Source of the DNA: Serratia proteamaculans
GTDB taxonomy: Bacteria; Pseudomonadota; Gammaproteobacteria; Enterobacterales; Enterobacteriaceae
DNA length: 64,000 nucleotides
Assembly (NCBI RefSeq): GCF_013337185.1
Contig: NZ_SWDE01000004.1
Span: 124,001-188,000, forward strand
Reading direction: 5' to 3'
Shown: one piece after another, positions 33,056-43,564 of the stretch
How the letters are laid out: the number at the start of each line of letters is the position of its first letter
Position numbering within the stretch: position 1 is the stretch's first letter
Translations under genes and position numbers: made by a program
Notes under the pieces: model-generated
Database searches by the model: none
Seen by the model: the letters and a program-made list of their open reading frames with translations, nothing else
What the model was told of the DNA's origin: nothing

Positions 33056-34042
33056 TTAAACGACGCCGGCGCGTAGCATGTCATGCATATGTACCACACC
33101 CAGCAACTGGTCGCCATCGGCAACCAGCACCGAGGTGATATGGCGTTGCTGCATCAGGTTCAGCGCGTCGACCGCCAGCAGGTTCGGACGCACCCGCACG
33201 CCACCGAGCGTCATAACATCGACAATTTTGGCCTCGTTGAGATTGATGCCCATATCAAAAATCCGGCGCAGGTCACCATCGGTAAAGATACCGGCGATCT
33301 TCATCAGGTCGTCACAGATGACCGTCATGCCCAGATTTTTGCGGGTGATTTCCAGCAGCGCGTCGCGCAGCGATGCATCGGCGCTGACGTGGGGAATTTC
33401 ATCGCCGCTGTGCATGATGTCGCTCACGCGCAGCAGCAGTCGGCGGCCCAGAGCGCCGCCAGGGTGTGACAACGCAAAGTCTTCCGGCGTGAAACCGCGG
33501 GCTTTCAGCAGGGCAACGGCTAACGCATCGCCCATCACCAGGGTGGCGGTGGTGCTGGTGGTCGGTGCCAGGCCGAGCGGGCAGGCTTCTTGCGGCACCT
33601 TGATGCACAGATGAATATCCGCCGCTTTGCCCATCGAACTTTCCGGGTTGTTGGTCATGCAGATCAACGGGATTTGCTGGCGCTTCAATACCGGGATCAG
33701 CGCCTGGATTTCGTTGGACTCACCGGAGTTGGAGATGGCGAGCACGATATCCTGTGCAGACACCATGCCGAGGTCGCCGTGGCTGGCTTCCGCAGGGTGA
33801 ACAAAGAACGAAGGCGTGCCGGTGCTGGCGAAGGTGGCGGCAATCTTGCAGCCGATATGGCCGGATTTACCCATGCCCATCACCACCACTTTACCGGTGC
33901 ATTCGGCGATCAATTCGCAGGCGCGGGTAAAGTCTGCATTGATGTATTGATCGAGCTGGGCCAGCCCGTCACGCTCAATCTGCAGCACTTCTTTGCCTGC
34001 CTGCTGAAAATCAAAGCCTGGTTGCAACTGAATATTCGACAT
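33056..34042 (-). CDS. kdsD: KdsD, D-arabinose 5-phosphate isomerase
   Basis: A 328-residue SIS-domain isomerase with two C-terminal CBS domains (SDIMHSGDEIPHV and VDVMTLGGVRVRPN). GMGKSGHIGCKIAATF and SNSGESNEI form the sugar-phosphate site. It makes arabinose 5-phosphate, the first KDO precursor. The start at 34042 (MSNIQLQPGFDFQQAGKEV) has GGGA upstream; the frame continues 48 codons further but does not match the family. Confidence 0.97.
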   Translation of the reverse strand: MSNIQLQPGFDFQQAGKEVLQIERDGLAQLDQYINADFTRACELIAECTGKVVVMGMGKSGHIGCKIAATFASTGTPSFFVHPAEASHGDLGMVSAQDIVLAISNSGESNEIQALIPVLKRQQIPLICMTNNPESSMGKAADIHLCIKVPQEACPLGLAPTTSTTATLVMGDALAVALLKARGFTPEDFALSHPGGALGRRLLLRVSDIMHSGDEIPHVSADASLRDALLEITRKNLGMTVICDDLMKIAGIFTDGDLRRIFDMGINLNEAKIVDVMTLGGVRVRPNLLAVDALNLMQQRHITSVLVADGDQLLGVVHMHDMLRAGVV

Positions 34043-34058
34043 GCTCATTCCCGTCGGT

Positions 34059-35036
34059 TTAGCCGAAAGTACTGAAAGGGTTAAAAAACAGCACCGCAAG
34101 ATACGCAATAAAGCCACATAATAACAGAGCCCCTGCCAGATGACCGATACGATGTTTACGCCCAACGCACAGGGCGGTGAGCACAATGCTGACCGCCAGC
34201 ATCACCCAGTAATCGCGGTGGAAGGCGGCGCCATCGACGCTGCCCGGGGACAATAGGGCGGGGACACCCAGTACTATCACCGTATTGAAAATGTTGGAGC
34301 CGATGATATTGCCAATTGCCATATCATCCTCACCCTTTAGTGCTCCGGCGATGGAGGTGGCCAGTTCCGGCAGGCTGGTGCCGACAGCGATAAGGGTCAG
34401 GCCGACCACCAGCTCACTCATACCGAAGAAGTGCGCAATCACCGTGGCGTTATCGACCACCATTTTGGAAGACAGCGGCAGAATGATAAACGCCAGCACC
34501 AGCCACAGCACCGCCACGGTGTTGCTGCTGTCCTGCGGCAGCTCGGCCATTTGTTCCAGGGTCAGGCTGTCGCTGCCTTCTCGCTGCGCCAGCCGGGCAA
34601 TTTTCAGCATTAACAGAATGAAGACGGCGGCGGCGGCCAGCAGCACCACGCCATTCAGCCGGCTCAGCGTGCCGTCCATCAGCACAAAACCGCACAATAC
34701 TGTGACCGCCAACATCAGCGGCAGTTCGCGCCTCAATACTTCAGAACGCGCAGCCAGCGGGTGGATCAGTGCGGCAACACCAAGGATCAATAGAATATTG
34801 GTGATGTTGGAACCTATTACGTTTCCGACCGCCATATCTATTTGCCCGTTCAGCGCGGCGGTGGTCGAAACAAACAGTTCCGGCAGCGAAGTGCCGATAC
34901 CGACGATGGTTATGCCGATAATCAATGGTGGCACACCAAGTGAACGAGAAATCACCGCAGCACCGTAAACTAAGCGGTCTGCGCCATACACCAGTAAAAA
35001 TAAACCAACGATTAATAAAACTATCGCGAGAAACAT
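34059..35036 (-). CDS. yrbG: YrbG, calcium/sodium antiporter family protein
   Basis: A 325-residue CaCA-family antiporter of about ten helices. The two inverted alpha-repeat motifs are visible (GTSLPELFVSTTAALNG...GNVIGSNITNILLILG and GTSLPELATSIAGALKG...GNIIGSNIFNTVIVLG). It is the first gene of the minus-strand lpt/rpoN cluster, divergent from mlaF. The ATG at 35036 gives the membrane-embedded N-terminus MFLAIVLLIVG. Ion specificity is not proven. Confidence 0.95.
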   Translation of the reverse strand: MFLAIVLLIVGLFLLVYGADRLVYGAAVISRSLGVPPLIIGITIVGIGTSLPELFVSTTAALNGQIDMAVGNVIGSNITNILLILGVAALIHPLAARSEVLRRELPLMLAVTVLCGFVLMDGTLSRLNGVVLLAAAAVFILLMLKIARLAQREGSDSLTLEQMAELPQDSSNTVAVLWLVLAFIILPLSSKMVVDNATVIAHFFGMSELVVGLTLIAVGTSLPELATSIAGALKGEDDMAIGNIIGSNIFNTVIVLGVPALLSPGSVDGAAFHRDYWVMLAVSIVLTALCVGRKHRIGHLAGALLLCGFIAYLAVLFFNPFSTFG

Positions 35037-35339
35037 GCAGGGTCCTTTGTTGGGTATTATCCCGGTTCGTTGGTTAAAAGCCGTCATTCGGCTATCTTGC
35101 TTTGCCCTCCGTTGCGCAGGCTAAAGCCGCAGCAACGGGATTTCCCGGCTAATATATGAACACTTTCGTTTTTTTTCGTTATGGTGCCAATTTTGACCGG
35201 GTGGCGCGTAAAAGTAAAACCTATGGCACCATTGGTAACGAAATGCCGGTAAGTTTTTGTAAAGATGAGACGCATTGCGCCCGTTGCTTTAACATCGCGG
35301 GTAGATTTAGCAAAAATAAGCCGCAAAGGATCCATTAAC
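35037..35339. promoter_or_regulatory. Divergent control region yrbG-mlaF
   Basis: These 303 bases separate the lpt/rpoN cluster from the mla operon. Two inverted 9-bp arms, ATGGTGCCA (35181-35189) and TGGCACCAT (35224-35232), could pair across 34 bases. No credible gene lies here. The promoters are not otherwise distinct, apart from AT-rich stretches near 35145-35180. Confidence 0.45.
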
Positions 35340-36155
35340 ATGCACCAGAAGGCAGAGAATCTGGTCGAAGTTCGCGACATGACTTTCTCTCGCGGCGATC
35401 GACTAATATTCGAAGACATCAACCTGACGGTTCCCCGTGGCAAGGTGACGGCGATCATGGGGCCGTCCGGTATTGGTAAAACAACGCTGCTGCGTCTGAT
35501 TGGCGGCCAGTTGACACCGGACAGCGGTGAGATCTGGTTTGATGGCGACGACATCCCCGCCTTGTCCCGCCATCAGCTGTATGAAGCCCGTAAGAAAATG
35601 AGCATGCTGTTCCAGTCTGGCGCGCTGTTCACCGATCTGACGGTGTTTGAAAACGTGGCTTATCCGCTGCGTGAGCACAGCCGCTTACCGGAGCCTATTT
35701 TGCGCAGTACGGTAATGATGAAGCTGGAGGCGGTCGGACTGCGTGGCGCGGCCGAGCTGATGCCCAATGAGTTGTCCGGCGGAATGGCGCGGCGTGCGGC
35801 GCTGGCGCGGGCGATTGCGCTCGACCCGGAGATGATCATGTTCGACGAGCCTTTCGTCGGCCAGGATCCGATCACCATGGGCGTGTTGGTTAAGTTGATC
35901 GATGAGCTCAATCATGCGCTGGGCATCACCTGTATTGTGGTTTCGCACGATGTGCCGGAGGTGCTGAGCATCGCCGACTACGCGTACATTGTTGCCGATC
36001 ATCGGGTGATTGCCGAAGGCACGGCGCAAGAATTACAGAACAATCCTGATGCACGCGTGCGCCAGTTCCTGGATGGTATTGCCGATGGGCCGGTGCCTTT
36101 CCGTTATCCGGCCGGCGATTACCAGGCCGAGTTGTTAGGTTTAGGGAGTAAATAA
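35340..36155 (+). CDS. mlaF: MlaF, ATPase of the phospholipid ABC transporter
   Basis: A 271-residue ABC ATPase with Walker [11 protein letters not shown], signature [15 protein letters not shown] and Walker [14 protein letters not shown]. It powers the MlaFEDB complex that removes mislocalised phospholipids from the outer-membrane outer leaflet. The ATG at 35340 gives the E. coli-like N-terminus; the 25 in-frame codons upstream are not used. It is the first gene of mlaFEDCB. Confidence 0.97.
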   Translation: MHQKAENLVEVRDMTFSRGDRLIFEDINLTVPRGKVTAIMGPSGIGKTTLLRLIGGQLTPDSGEIWFDGDDIPALSRHQLYEARKKMSMLFQSGALFTDLTVFENVAYPLREHSRLPEPILRSTVMMKLEAVGLRGAAELMPNELSGGMARRAALARAIALDPEMIMFDEPFVGQDPITMGVLVKLIDELNHALGITCIVVSHDVPEVLSIADYAYIVADHRVIAEGTAQELQNNPDARVRQFLDGIADGPVPFRYPAGDYQAELLGLGSK

Positions 36156-36159
36156 GCTG

Positions 36160-36942
36160 ATGTTATTACAGGCGTTAGCGTCGTTAGGACGCCGTGGCAT
36201 CAACACCAGCGCCAGCTTTGGGCGCGCCGGATTGATGCTGTGGGGCGCGCTGGTCGGGCGGCCCGAGCCGCGCAAACAGTGGCCATTGCTGCTTAAGCAA
36301 ATGCACAGTGTGGGCGTGCAATCACTGTTGATTATCATGGTTTCCGGGTTGTTTATCGGCATGGTACTGGGGCTACAGGGCTATTTGGTGCTTACCACCT
36401 ACAGTGCCGAAGCCAGCCTGGGCATGATGGTGGCGCTGTCGCTGTTACGTGAACTGGGCCCGGTGGTGACGGCACTGCTGTTTGCCGGTCGTGCCGGTTC
36501 CGCGCTGACGGCCGAAATTGGCCTGATGAAAGCGACCGAACAAATCTCCAGCCTGGAAATGATGGCGGTCGACCCGCTACGGCGTATTGTCGCGCCACGC
36601 TTCTGGGCCGGTTTGATCAGCATGCCGTTGTTGACGCTGATCTTTGTCGCCATTGGTATCTGGGGCGGTTCGATAGTCGGCGTAGATTGGAAGGGCATTG
36701 ACGGTGGCTTCTTCTGGTCGGCGATGCAGGGAGCGGTAGAGTGGAAAAAAGACTTGCTCAACTGCCTGCTCAAGAGCGTGGTATTTGCCATCACCGTGAC
36801 CTGGATTGCCATCTTCAACGGGTATGATGCAGTACCGACCTCTGAAGGGATTAGCCGGGCAACGACCCGTACCGTGGTACATTCGTCACTGGCGGTGTTG
36901 GGATTGGATTTCGTGCTGACAGCACTGATGTTTGGGAATTGA
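36160..36942 (+). CDS. mlaE: MlaE, permease of the phospholipid ABC transporter
   Basis: A 260-residue membrane protein of the MlaE permease family with about six helices, including [36 protein letters not shown]. It spans the inner membrane and contacts MlaD. Length and sequence match E. coli MlaE. It is four bases after mlaF. Confidence 0.97.
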   Translation: MLLQALASLGRRGINTSASFGRAGLMLWGALVGRPEPRKQWPLLLKQMHSVGVQSLLIIMVSGLFIGMVLGLQGYLVLTTYSAEASLGMMVALSLLRELGPVVTALLFAGRAGSALTAEIGLMKATEQISSLEMMAVDPLRRIVAPRFWAGLISMPLLTLIFVAIGIWGGSIVGVDWKGIDGGFFWSAMQGAVEWKKDLLNCLLKSVVFAITVTWIAIFNGYDAVPTSEGISRATTRTVVHSSLAVLGLDFVLTALMFGN

Positions 36943-36946
36943 TTCG

Positions 36947-37489
36947 ATGCAAACGAAGAAGAGTGAAATCTGGGTTGGGGCATTTATGCTGATTGCGCTG
37001 TGCGCCGTCGTGTTTTTGTGCCTGCAAGTGGCAAACATTAAGTCGATCGGTAACGAACCGACATACCGTATTTACGCGACCTTCGATAATATCGGTGGTC
37101 TGAAAGCACGTTCACCGGTGAAAATCGGCGGCGTGGTGATTGGTCGAGTGGCCAATATCTCGCTCGATCCTAAAACTTATACGCCGCGCGTTGCCCTGGA
37201 TATCCAGGAGAAATTCAATCAGATACCGGATACCAGTTCGCTGGCGATCCGCACCTCCGGCCTGCTGGGGGAGCAATATCTGGCACTGAACGTCGGTTTT
37301 GAAGATCCGGATATGGGGACTACCATCCTGAAAGATGGCGGTACTATTCAGGACACTAAATCAGCCATGGTTCTGGAAGATCTGATCGGCCAGTTCCTGT
37401 ATAAGAGCGGCGGCCAGAATGATACGGACAAGGCAGGCGATGCGCCTGCTGCCGGTGCTGCGCCGCAACCTGCCGCCCCTATTCATTAA
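36947..37489 (+). CDS. mlaD: MlaD, MCE-domain subunit
   Basis: A 180-residue protein with an N-terminal membrane anchor (residues ~8-27) and one MCE domain ([29 protein letters not shown]), forming the hexameric lipid pore. The Pro/Ala-rich C-terminus ([12 protein letters not shown]) is ordinary. The ATG at 36947 gives the family N-terminus [13 protein letters not shown]. Confidence 0.96.
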   Translation: MQTKKSEIWVGAFMLIALCAVVFLCLQVANIKSIGNEPTYRIYATFDNIGGLKARSPVKIGGVVIGRVANISLDPKTYTPRVALDIQEKFNQIPDTSSLAIRTSGLLGEQYLALNVGFEDPDMGTTILKDGGTIQDTKSAMVLEDLIGQFLYKSGGQNDTDKAGDAPAAGAAPQPAAPIH

Positions 37490-37503
37490 AAGAGGAAACC
37501 TGC

Positions 37504-38133
37504 ATGTTTAAACGTTTACTTATGGTTGCTCTGCTGGTGGTTGCGCCACTGGCAAATGCGGTGGATCAAACCAATCCTTACAGCCTGATGCAAGATGCGG
37601 CTCAGAAGACCTTTAACCGTCTGAAGACCGAGCAGCCAAAAATCAAGCAGGATCCCAACTACCTGCGTACCGTGGTGCACCAGGAATTGATGCCGTTTGT
37701 ACAGGTCAAATATGCCGGTGCGCTGGTGCTGGGCCGTTATTACAAAGAAGCGACCCCGGCGCAGCGTGAAGCTTACTTCACCGCATTCCAGGCTTACCTG
37801 GAACAGGCCTACGGTCAGGCGTTGGCGATGTACCACGGCCAGACTTACCAGATCGAACCTGAAAAGCCGCTGGATAATGCCGATATCGTCGCCATCCGCG
37901 TGACCATCATTGACCAGGGCGGTCGTCCGCCGGTGCGTCTGGACTTCCAGTGGCGCAAAAACAGCAAGACCGGTTACTGGCAGGCGTATGACATGATCGC
38001 CGAAGGCGTCAGCATGATCACCACCAAGCAAAACGAGTGGGCATCTACCCTGCGTACCCAAGGGATTGACGGTCTGACCAAACAACTGCAGGCGGCGGCG
38101 CAGCGTCCAATCACGCTGGATCAGAAAAACTGA
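37504..38133 (+). CDS. mlaC: MlaC, periplasmic phospholipid carrier
   Basis: A 209-residue precursor. Signal peptide to about residue 19 (PLANA), then the Ttg2/MlaC fold ([36 protein letters not shown]). It shuttles phospholipid between MlaA-porin in the outer membrane and MlaFEDB. The stop overlaps the mlaB ATG (TGATG). Confidence 0.96.
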   Translation: MFKRLLMVALLVVAPLANAVDQTNPYSLMQDAAQKTFNRLKTEQPKIKQDPNYLRTVVHQELMPFVQVKYAGALVLGRYYKEATPAQREAYFTAFQAYLEQAYGQALAMYHGQTYQIEPEKPLDNADIVAIRVTIIDQGGRPPVRLDFQWRKNSKTGYWQAYDMIAEGVSMITTKQNEWASTLRTQGIDGLTKQLQAAAQRPITLDQKN

Positions 38134-38432
38134 TGACCGCACTCAGCTTTGAATCGCAGCAGCAGACTCTGATCCTGCGCGGTGAACTGGATCGGGAAAC
38201 TCTGTTGCCGCTGTGGGAACAGCGGGAAACGTTGTTGGCGGATAAAACCGTGCTCGACGTTACGCAATTGCAGCGTGTGGACTCTTCCGGGCTGGCATTG
38301 CTGGTACATCTGCGTGAACAGCAGCGTCAGCACGGCGTGGAATTAAAAATTTCTGGTGCCAGCGATCGCCTGAAAACCTTGATCACGCTGTACAACCTGC
38401 AAGCAATAATGCCTGTCGATACCGCTGGTTAG
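38133..38432 (+). CDS. mlaB: MlaB, STAS-domain subunit
   Basis: A 99-residue STAS-domain protein (LDVTQLQRVDSSGLALLVHLREQQ, with the conserved Asp-Ser pair). It binds MlaF and is needed for assembly of the ABC complex. It is the last gene of mlaFEDCB; a clear terminator follows at 38472-38496. Confidence 0.95.
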   Translation: MTALSFESQQQTLILRGELDRETLLPLWEQRETLLADKTVLDVTQLQRVDSSGLALLVHLREQQRQHGVELKISGASDRLKTLITLYNLQAIMPVDTAG

Positions 38433-38471
38433 CCCGACTTTCGACTGGCTAAAGACGGTTTCTCCTCAGAA

Positions 38472-38496
38472 AGCCCCTGTTACACAGGGGCTTTTT
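38472..38496 (+). terminator. Terminator of the mla operon
   Basis: A 9-bp perfect stem (AGCCCCTGT/ACAGGGGCT), 3-base loop, followed by TTTTTCTTT. It is a standard intrinsic terminator 40 bases past mlaB, separating mla from ibaG-murA. Confidence 0.88.
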
Positions 38497-38572
38497 CTTT
38501 AGTTTAAGAAAACGTCTGATTCCACTAAGATGTCAGGCTGATTATGATCCTTTTGATGCAGAACTGGATACT

Positions 38573-38827
38573 ATGGAAAATAACGAGATTAAAGACGTGC
38601 TGATGCGAGCATTGGCACTGGATGAAGCACATGTTACCGGAGATGGTAGCCACTTTCAGGTGATCGTGGTCGGCGAACTGTTTGCCGCCATGAGCCGCGT
38701 CAAGAAACAACAGACGGTGTATGCACCGCTGATGGAATACATTGCGGACAACCGAATTCATGCCTTGTCGATCAAGGCGTACACCCCAGAAGAGTGGCAG
38801 CGAGACCGCAAACTCAACGGATTTTAA
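38573..38827 (+). CDS. ibaG: IbaG (YrbA), BolA-family protein
   Basis: An 84-residue BolA-like protein with conserved [12 protein letters not shown] near the end. IbaG is linked to acid tolerance and monothiol glutaredoxin Fe-S handling. Upstream of murA as in E. coli, 55 bases apart, so the two are likely co-transcribed. Confidence 0.95.
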   Translation: MENNEIKDVLMRALALDEAHVTGDGSHFQVIVVGELFAAMSRVKKQQTVYAPLMEYIADNRIHALSIKAYTPEEWQRDRKLNGF

Positions 38828-38864
38828 GGCTGTTTGCCCAGCGGGGCGGGCAGCGTCAGTTTAG

Positions 38865-40142
<1,278 letters not shown>

Positions 40143-40185
40143 TCTGTTGGATGCTGGGGGCTAACCCGGCGCAATGCAGTATTGG

Positions 40186-40212
40186 AGGGCTCGGCGTTGC
40201 CGGGCCCTTTTT
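40186..40212 (+). terminator. Terminator of ibaG-murA
   Basis: A 10-bp stem with one mismatch (AGGGCTCGGC/GCCGGGCCCT) followed by TTTTT. It lies 44 bases past murA and its T run reaches the degS stop codon, so it is probably used by murA transcripts. Confidence 0.8.
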
Positions 40213-41269
40213 AATTGCTGTCTTCCGGGAATTCACCCACGGTCATCTTCAAGGTTATGCGTTTGCCTTCGCGCAACACAATCACCGGAATTTCAGTACC
40301 AGGGCGGATCTCCGCCACCTGGTCCATGGTTTCCAGCACCGATACCGCCGGTTTGTTGTCGACATTGATGATTACGTCGTTGATATGGAAGCCGGCGTTA
40401 CCTGCCGGCCCATTCGGCGTAATTTCGGTCACGATAATGCCTTGCAGGCGATCGATGCCGGAGTTGGATGAGCGCAGGGGAATAATCTCTTTACCCTGAA
40501 TACCGAAATAACCGCGGATGACGCGGCCGTCACGGATCAGTTTGTCCATAATCTTGGTGGCCAACTCGATGGGAATGGCGAAGCCCAAGCCTTCCGGCGT
40601 TTCCCCGTCGGTGATTTTATCGTAGGTCAGGGTATTGATGCCGATTAACTCGCCCAGCGAGTTGACCAGCGCACCGCCCGAGTTGCCGCGGTTAATCGAG
40701 GCATCGGTCTGCAGGAAAGTCTGGCGACCTGTGGTGCTCATACTGATGCGACCGGTGGCACTGAGGATCCCCTGAGTGACGGTCTGACCGAGATTATAGG
40801 GGTTGCCGATCGCCAGCACTATGTCACCCACGTGCGCGGTGCGGGCGTCGTTGTAGGGGATCACCGGCAGGTTGCCCGGATCTATTTTCAGCACTGCCAG
40901 ATCGGTCAGGCTGTCAGAGCCGACCAGCAACGCTTCATAGCGGCGGCCATCCTGCAATACGACAGTGATTTGCTGTGCATCTTTGATTACGTGCCGATTG
41001 GTCAGGATATAACCGCGCTCGTTCATGATCACGCCAGACCCCAGAGACAGTACGTTGGCGGCGCCATTCATATTGCGGTTGTAGATATTCACCACGGCAG
41101 GCGCGGCGCGGCGCACCGCCTTGTTGTAACTGACCGGCGTTTCATCACGGGTACTTTCATGTTTTTCTGCGAACAGGGTATTGGAAGAACGTAGCACGGG
41201 CAGGGCTGCCAGCAGCAGGCCGGCAACGATTAAACCAATAACGACGGAACGCAAGAGCTTAGCAAACAT
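40211..41269 (-). CDS. degS: DegS, periplasmic site-1 protease of the sigma-E response
   Basis: A 352-residue membrane-anchored HtrA protease. N-terminal anchor (residues ~8-28), catalytic His in TNRHVI, Asp in LTDLAVLKID, Ser in NRGNSGGALVN, and one PDZ domain that reads unfolded OMP C-termini. It cleaves RseA to start sigma-E release. Downstream of degQ, as in E. coli, with a 96-base gap. Confidence 0.97.
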   Translation of the reverse strand: MFAKLLRSVVIGLIVAGLLLAALPVLRSSNTLFAEKHESTRDETPVSYNKAVRRAAPAVVNIYNRNMNGAANVLSLGSGVIMNERGYILTNRHVIKDAQQITVVLQDGRRYEALLVGSDSLTDLAVLKIDPGNLPVIPYNDARTAHVGDIVLAIGNPYNLGQTVTQGILSATGRISMSTTGRQTFLQTDASINRGNSGGALVNSLGELIGINTLTYDKITDGETPEGLGFAIPIELATKIMDKLIRDGRVIRGYFGIQGKEIIPLRSSNSGIDRLQGIIVTEITPNGPAGNAGFHINDVIINVDNKPAVSVLETMDQVAEIRPGTEIPVIVLREGKRITLKMTVGEFPEDSN

Positions 41270-41318
41270 GGAGTTTTAGTACGTGAGATGAAAGATACAC
41301 GGAGGATAGCATGAGAAT

Positions 41319-41353
41319 ACCGGGCGCAGTATGTCACCGGGCCCGGTTTTTAA
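41319..41353. terminator. Hairpin between degQ and degS
   Basis: The arms ACCGGGC and GCCCGGT, followed by TTTTTAAAC on the plus strand, make a terminator-like hairpin pointing opposite to the degQ/degS genes. On the minus strand the tail is only ATTCTC. It might partly separate degQ from degS transcription; its direction is puzzling. Confidence 0.4.
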
Positions 41354-41365
41354 ACAAATTACCGA

Positions 41366-42736
41366 TTAACGCAACAGCAGATAAATGGTTTCGCCGCCGC
41401 GCACGATGTTCAGTGCCATCACCGGTGGCTTGGCTTCCAGCACCTTGCGTAAGGTCGTGATGTTTTCAACGCGCTGACGGTTGACGCCAATGATCACATC
41501 GTCTTTCTGCAACCCGATCTGCGCGGCTACAGAGCCTTTATCGACTCTGTCGATCTTCACGCCCTTGTCGCCACTTGGAATGGCACCGTTGCTCAGTGAA
41601 ACGCCCTGCAGAGCCGGCGAAAGCGTTTCGGCATTGGTGGAGGCACCTTCACTGTTATCCAGGGTGACGGAAACTTCCTGCGGCTTACCGTCGCGCAGCA
41701 AACCAACCTTGATGGTTTTGCCAGGAGCCGTGGTTCCGACCTTGGCACGCAGTTCGGCGAAGCTGCTGACCGACTTGCCATCGACAGAAACCAGAATGTC
41801 ACCGGCTTTGATACCGGCCTTGGCAGCGGCAGATTTCGGCAGGACTTCACTGACGAAGGCGCCACGCTGGGCATCTGTATTAAAGGCTTTGGCCATATCG
41901 GCAGTCATTTCACTGCCTTTAATGCCCAGCAGGCCGCGTTTCACTTCGCCAAATTCAATCAATTGCTGGCTGAGGTTCTGCGCCATGTTGCTCGGAATGG
42001 CAAAGCCGATACCCACGTTGCCGCCGCTTGGCGCCAAAATGGCGGTGTTGATGCCGATCAACTCACCCTTGAGGTTAACCAGTGCGCCACCGGAGTTGCC
42101 GCGGTTGATGGAAGCATCGGTCTGAATGAAGTTTTCCAACCCTTCCAGGTTCAGACCGCTACGACCCAGTGCAGAGATAATACCGGAGGTCGCTGTCTGG
42201 CCGAGGCCGAATGGGTTGCCGACGGCCACGGCGAAATCGCCGACCCGCAGTTGATCGGAGTCCGCCATTTTTATCGCGGTCAGGTTTTTCACATCGCTGA
42301 GCTGCAGCAGGGCGATGTCGGACTGTTCGTCACGTCCCAACAACTTGGCATCCACTTCGCGCCCGTCATTCAACTGCACGCTGATTTTGTCGGCGTTGTT
42401 GATCACGTGGTTGTTGGTCAGCACATAGCCTTTGGCGGCGTCGATGATCACGCCAGAGCCCAACCCTTCAAACGGGCGTGAGCTTTGTTGCTGCCCAGGA
42501 CCACCGGGGCCGAAGAAGCGTTTGAGCTCTTCCGGTACCTGCTGGCGCTGTACCTGGGTGCCTTCCACATGCACGCTGACGACAGCGGGCAAGACTTTTT
42601 CCAACATCGGCGCCAGGCTTGGCAGCGGCTGCCCCTGCACGGCGACGGGCATCGCCGCGCTGGCTGCCGGTACGGAGGTCAGTGTGAGGCCAATACTCAT
42701 TGCCAATGCACTAAGAATTAACGACTTTTTGTTCAT
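41366..42736 (-). CDS. degQ: DegQ, periplasmic HtrA-type serine protease/chaperone
   Basis: A 456-residue precursor: signal peptide (SVPAASA, cleavage near residue 27), protease domain with His in LTNNHVI, Asp in QSDIALLQL and Ser in NRGNSGGALVN, then two PDZ domains (SGKSVSSFAELRAKV region and C-terminal VDKGSVAAQIGLQKDDVII). It removes misfolded periplasmic proteins. DegP is the nearest alternative; the tandem with degS and length favour DegQ. Confidence 0.95.
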   Translation of the reverse strand: MNKKSLILSALAMSIGLTLTSVPAASAAMPVAVQGQPLPSLAPMLEKVLPAVVSVHVEGTQVQRQQVPEELKRFFGPGGPGQQQSSRPFEGLGSGVIIDAAKGYVLTNNHVINNADKISVQLNDGREVDAKLLGRDEQSDIALLQLSDVKNLTAIKMADSDQLRVGDFAVAVGNPFGLGQTATSGIISALGRSGLNLEGLENFIQTDASINRGNSGGALVNLKGELIGINTAILAPSGGNVGIGFAIPSNMAQNLSQQLIEFGEVKRGLLGIKGSEMTADMAKAFNTDAQRGAFVSEVLPKSAAAKAGIKAGDILVSVDGKSVSSFAELRAKVGTTAPGKTIKVGLLRDGKPQEVSVTLDNSEGASTNAETLSPALQGVSLSNGAIPSGDKGVKIDRVDKGSVAAQIGLQKDDVIIGVNRQRVENITTLRKVLEAKPPVMALNIVRGGETIYLLLR

Positions 42737-42895
42737 TGATTATAACTCTCTCAATACCTGCCGGTGAAAGGGTGATGATAATGCAGCAGCAATACCATAG
42801 TGAAGGGTAAGACCGTGAATTTGCGTGAAAAGTTCACTCAGGCGCCAGCTTTAAGGATAGCTCGGCATGGGGAAGAAAAAGCATGGGGGAGCAAA

Positions 42896-42920
42896 AGCCC
42901 GTGGAACTGGCCCACGGGCT
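42896..42920 (-). terminator. Terminator of zapG
   Basis: A 9-bp perfect stem (AGCCCGTGG/CCACGGGCT) with a 7-base loop. On the minus strand it is followed by TTTTGC and lies 11 bases past the zapG stop codon, so it ends the zapG transcript before degQ. Confidence 0.8.
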
Positions 42921-42931
42921 AAGAGCGGCGT

Positions 42932-43333
42932 TTAGTCGCGGCGTGGACGTTCGCCACGCAGCAGGCCTGATGCGCCTTCTGAGTAATCGCGCGGCATCTC
43001 TACCGGCGTCTGATCGTTATCCGCTTCGGCTTCGGTCAGGCGATAGCGGAACGGGTTTTCCTGCATTGGCAGGTCCGGCAACAGGTTGTTGGAGCTTTTC
43101 GCCATGTGTTGATACAGCTGGCGATAGTCGCGTGCCATATTGTCCAGCAGCTCGGCGCTGCGGGCAAAGTGGCCGACCAGCTCCTGACGATACTCTTCCA
43201 GATCGGTTTTGCTCTTGTCCAACTCGTTCTGCAAAACTTGTTGTTGACGTAATTTACGGTTACCAAAACGCATCGCTACCGCACCAATGACGATACCGAC
43301 CACCAAACCAATCAGCGCATACTCCCAGGTCAT
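42932..43333 (-). CDS. zapG: ZapG (YhcB), cell-division and envelope-growth protein
   Basis: A 133-residue protein with one N-terminal membrane helix (YALIGLVVGIVIGAVAMRF), a coiled coil (residues ~25-85) and a low-complexity C-terminus ending RGERPRRD. It matches E. coli YhcB/ZapG, which links divisome and envelope synthesis. Divergent from zapE, as in E. coli. Confidence 0.95.
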   Translation of the reverse strand: MTWEYALIGLVVGIVIGAVAMRFGNRKLRQQQVLQNELDKSKTDLEEYRQELVGHFARSAELLDNMARDYRQLYQHMAKSSNNLLPDLPMQENPFRYRLTEAEADNDQTPVEMPRDYSEGASGLLRGERPRRD

Positions 43334-43564
43334 GATGACTCCTATTTTGACTTCGTTGTTCCGCAGGGATTTTTCACTTAATAATATCCACTATAACCGT
43401 TAACCTTGTCCGAGTGGAATCCTGATGAGCCATGACCTGATTTCTTCAGGGTTTTCAGCGCCGCCCTGAGCGGGTATTTGTAGCGATAAGGGCGCGAAGC
43501 CACCCAAAGTTGCCGCGAAAATGGGCTAAATAATTTCTAAGCGTTGTGAAGGAACATCGAACAG

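Noticed and set aside
33900-34186. 48-codon upstream extension of kdsD
   Set aside because: The extension is Cys/Leu-rich, lacks similarity to the family and overlaps the yrbG 3' end; the ATG at 34042 has a proper Shine-Dalgarno.
40211-42736. degS and degQ as a recent tandem duplication
   Set aside because: Both genes have distinct architecture (one PDZ with membrane anchor versus two PDZ with signal peptide) and this pair is ancient in enterobacteria.
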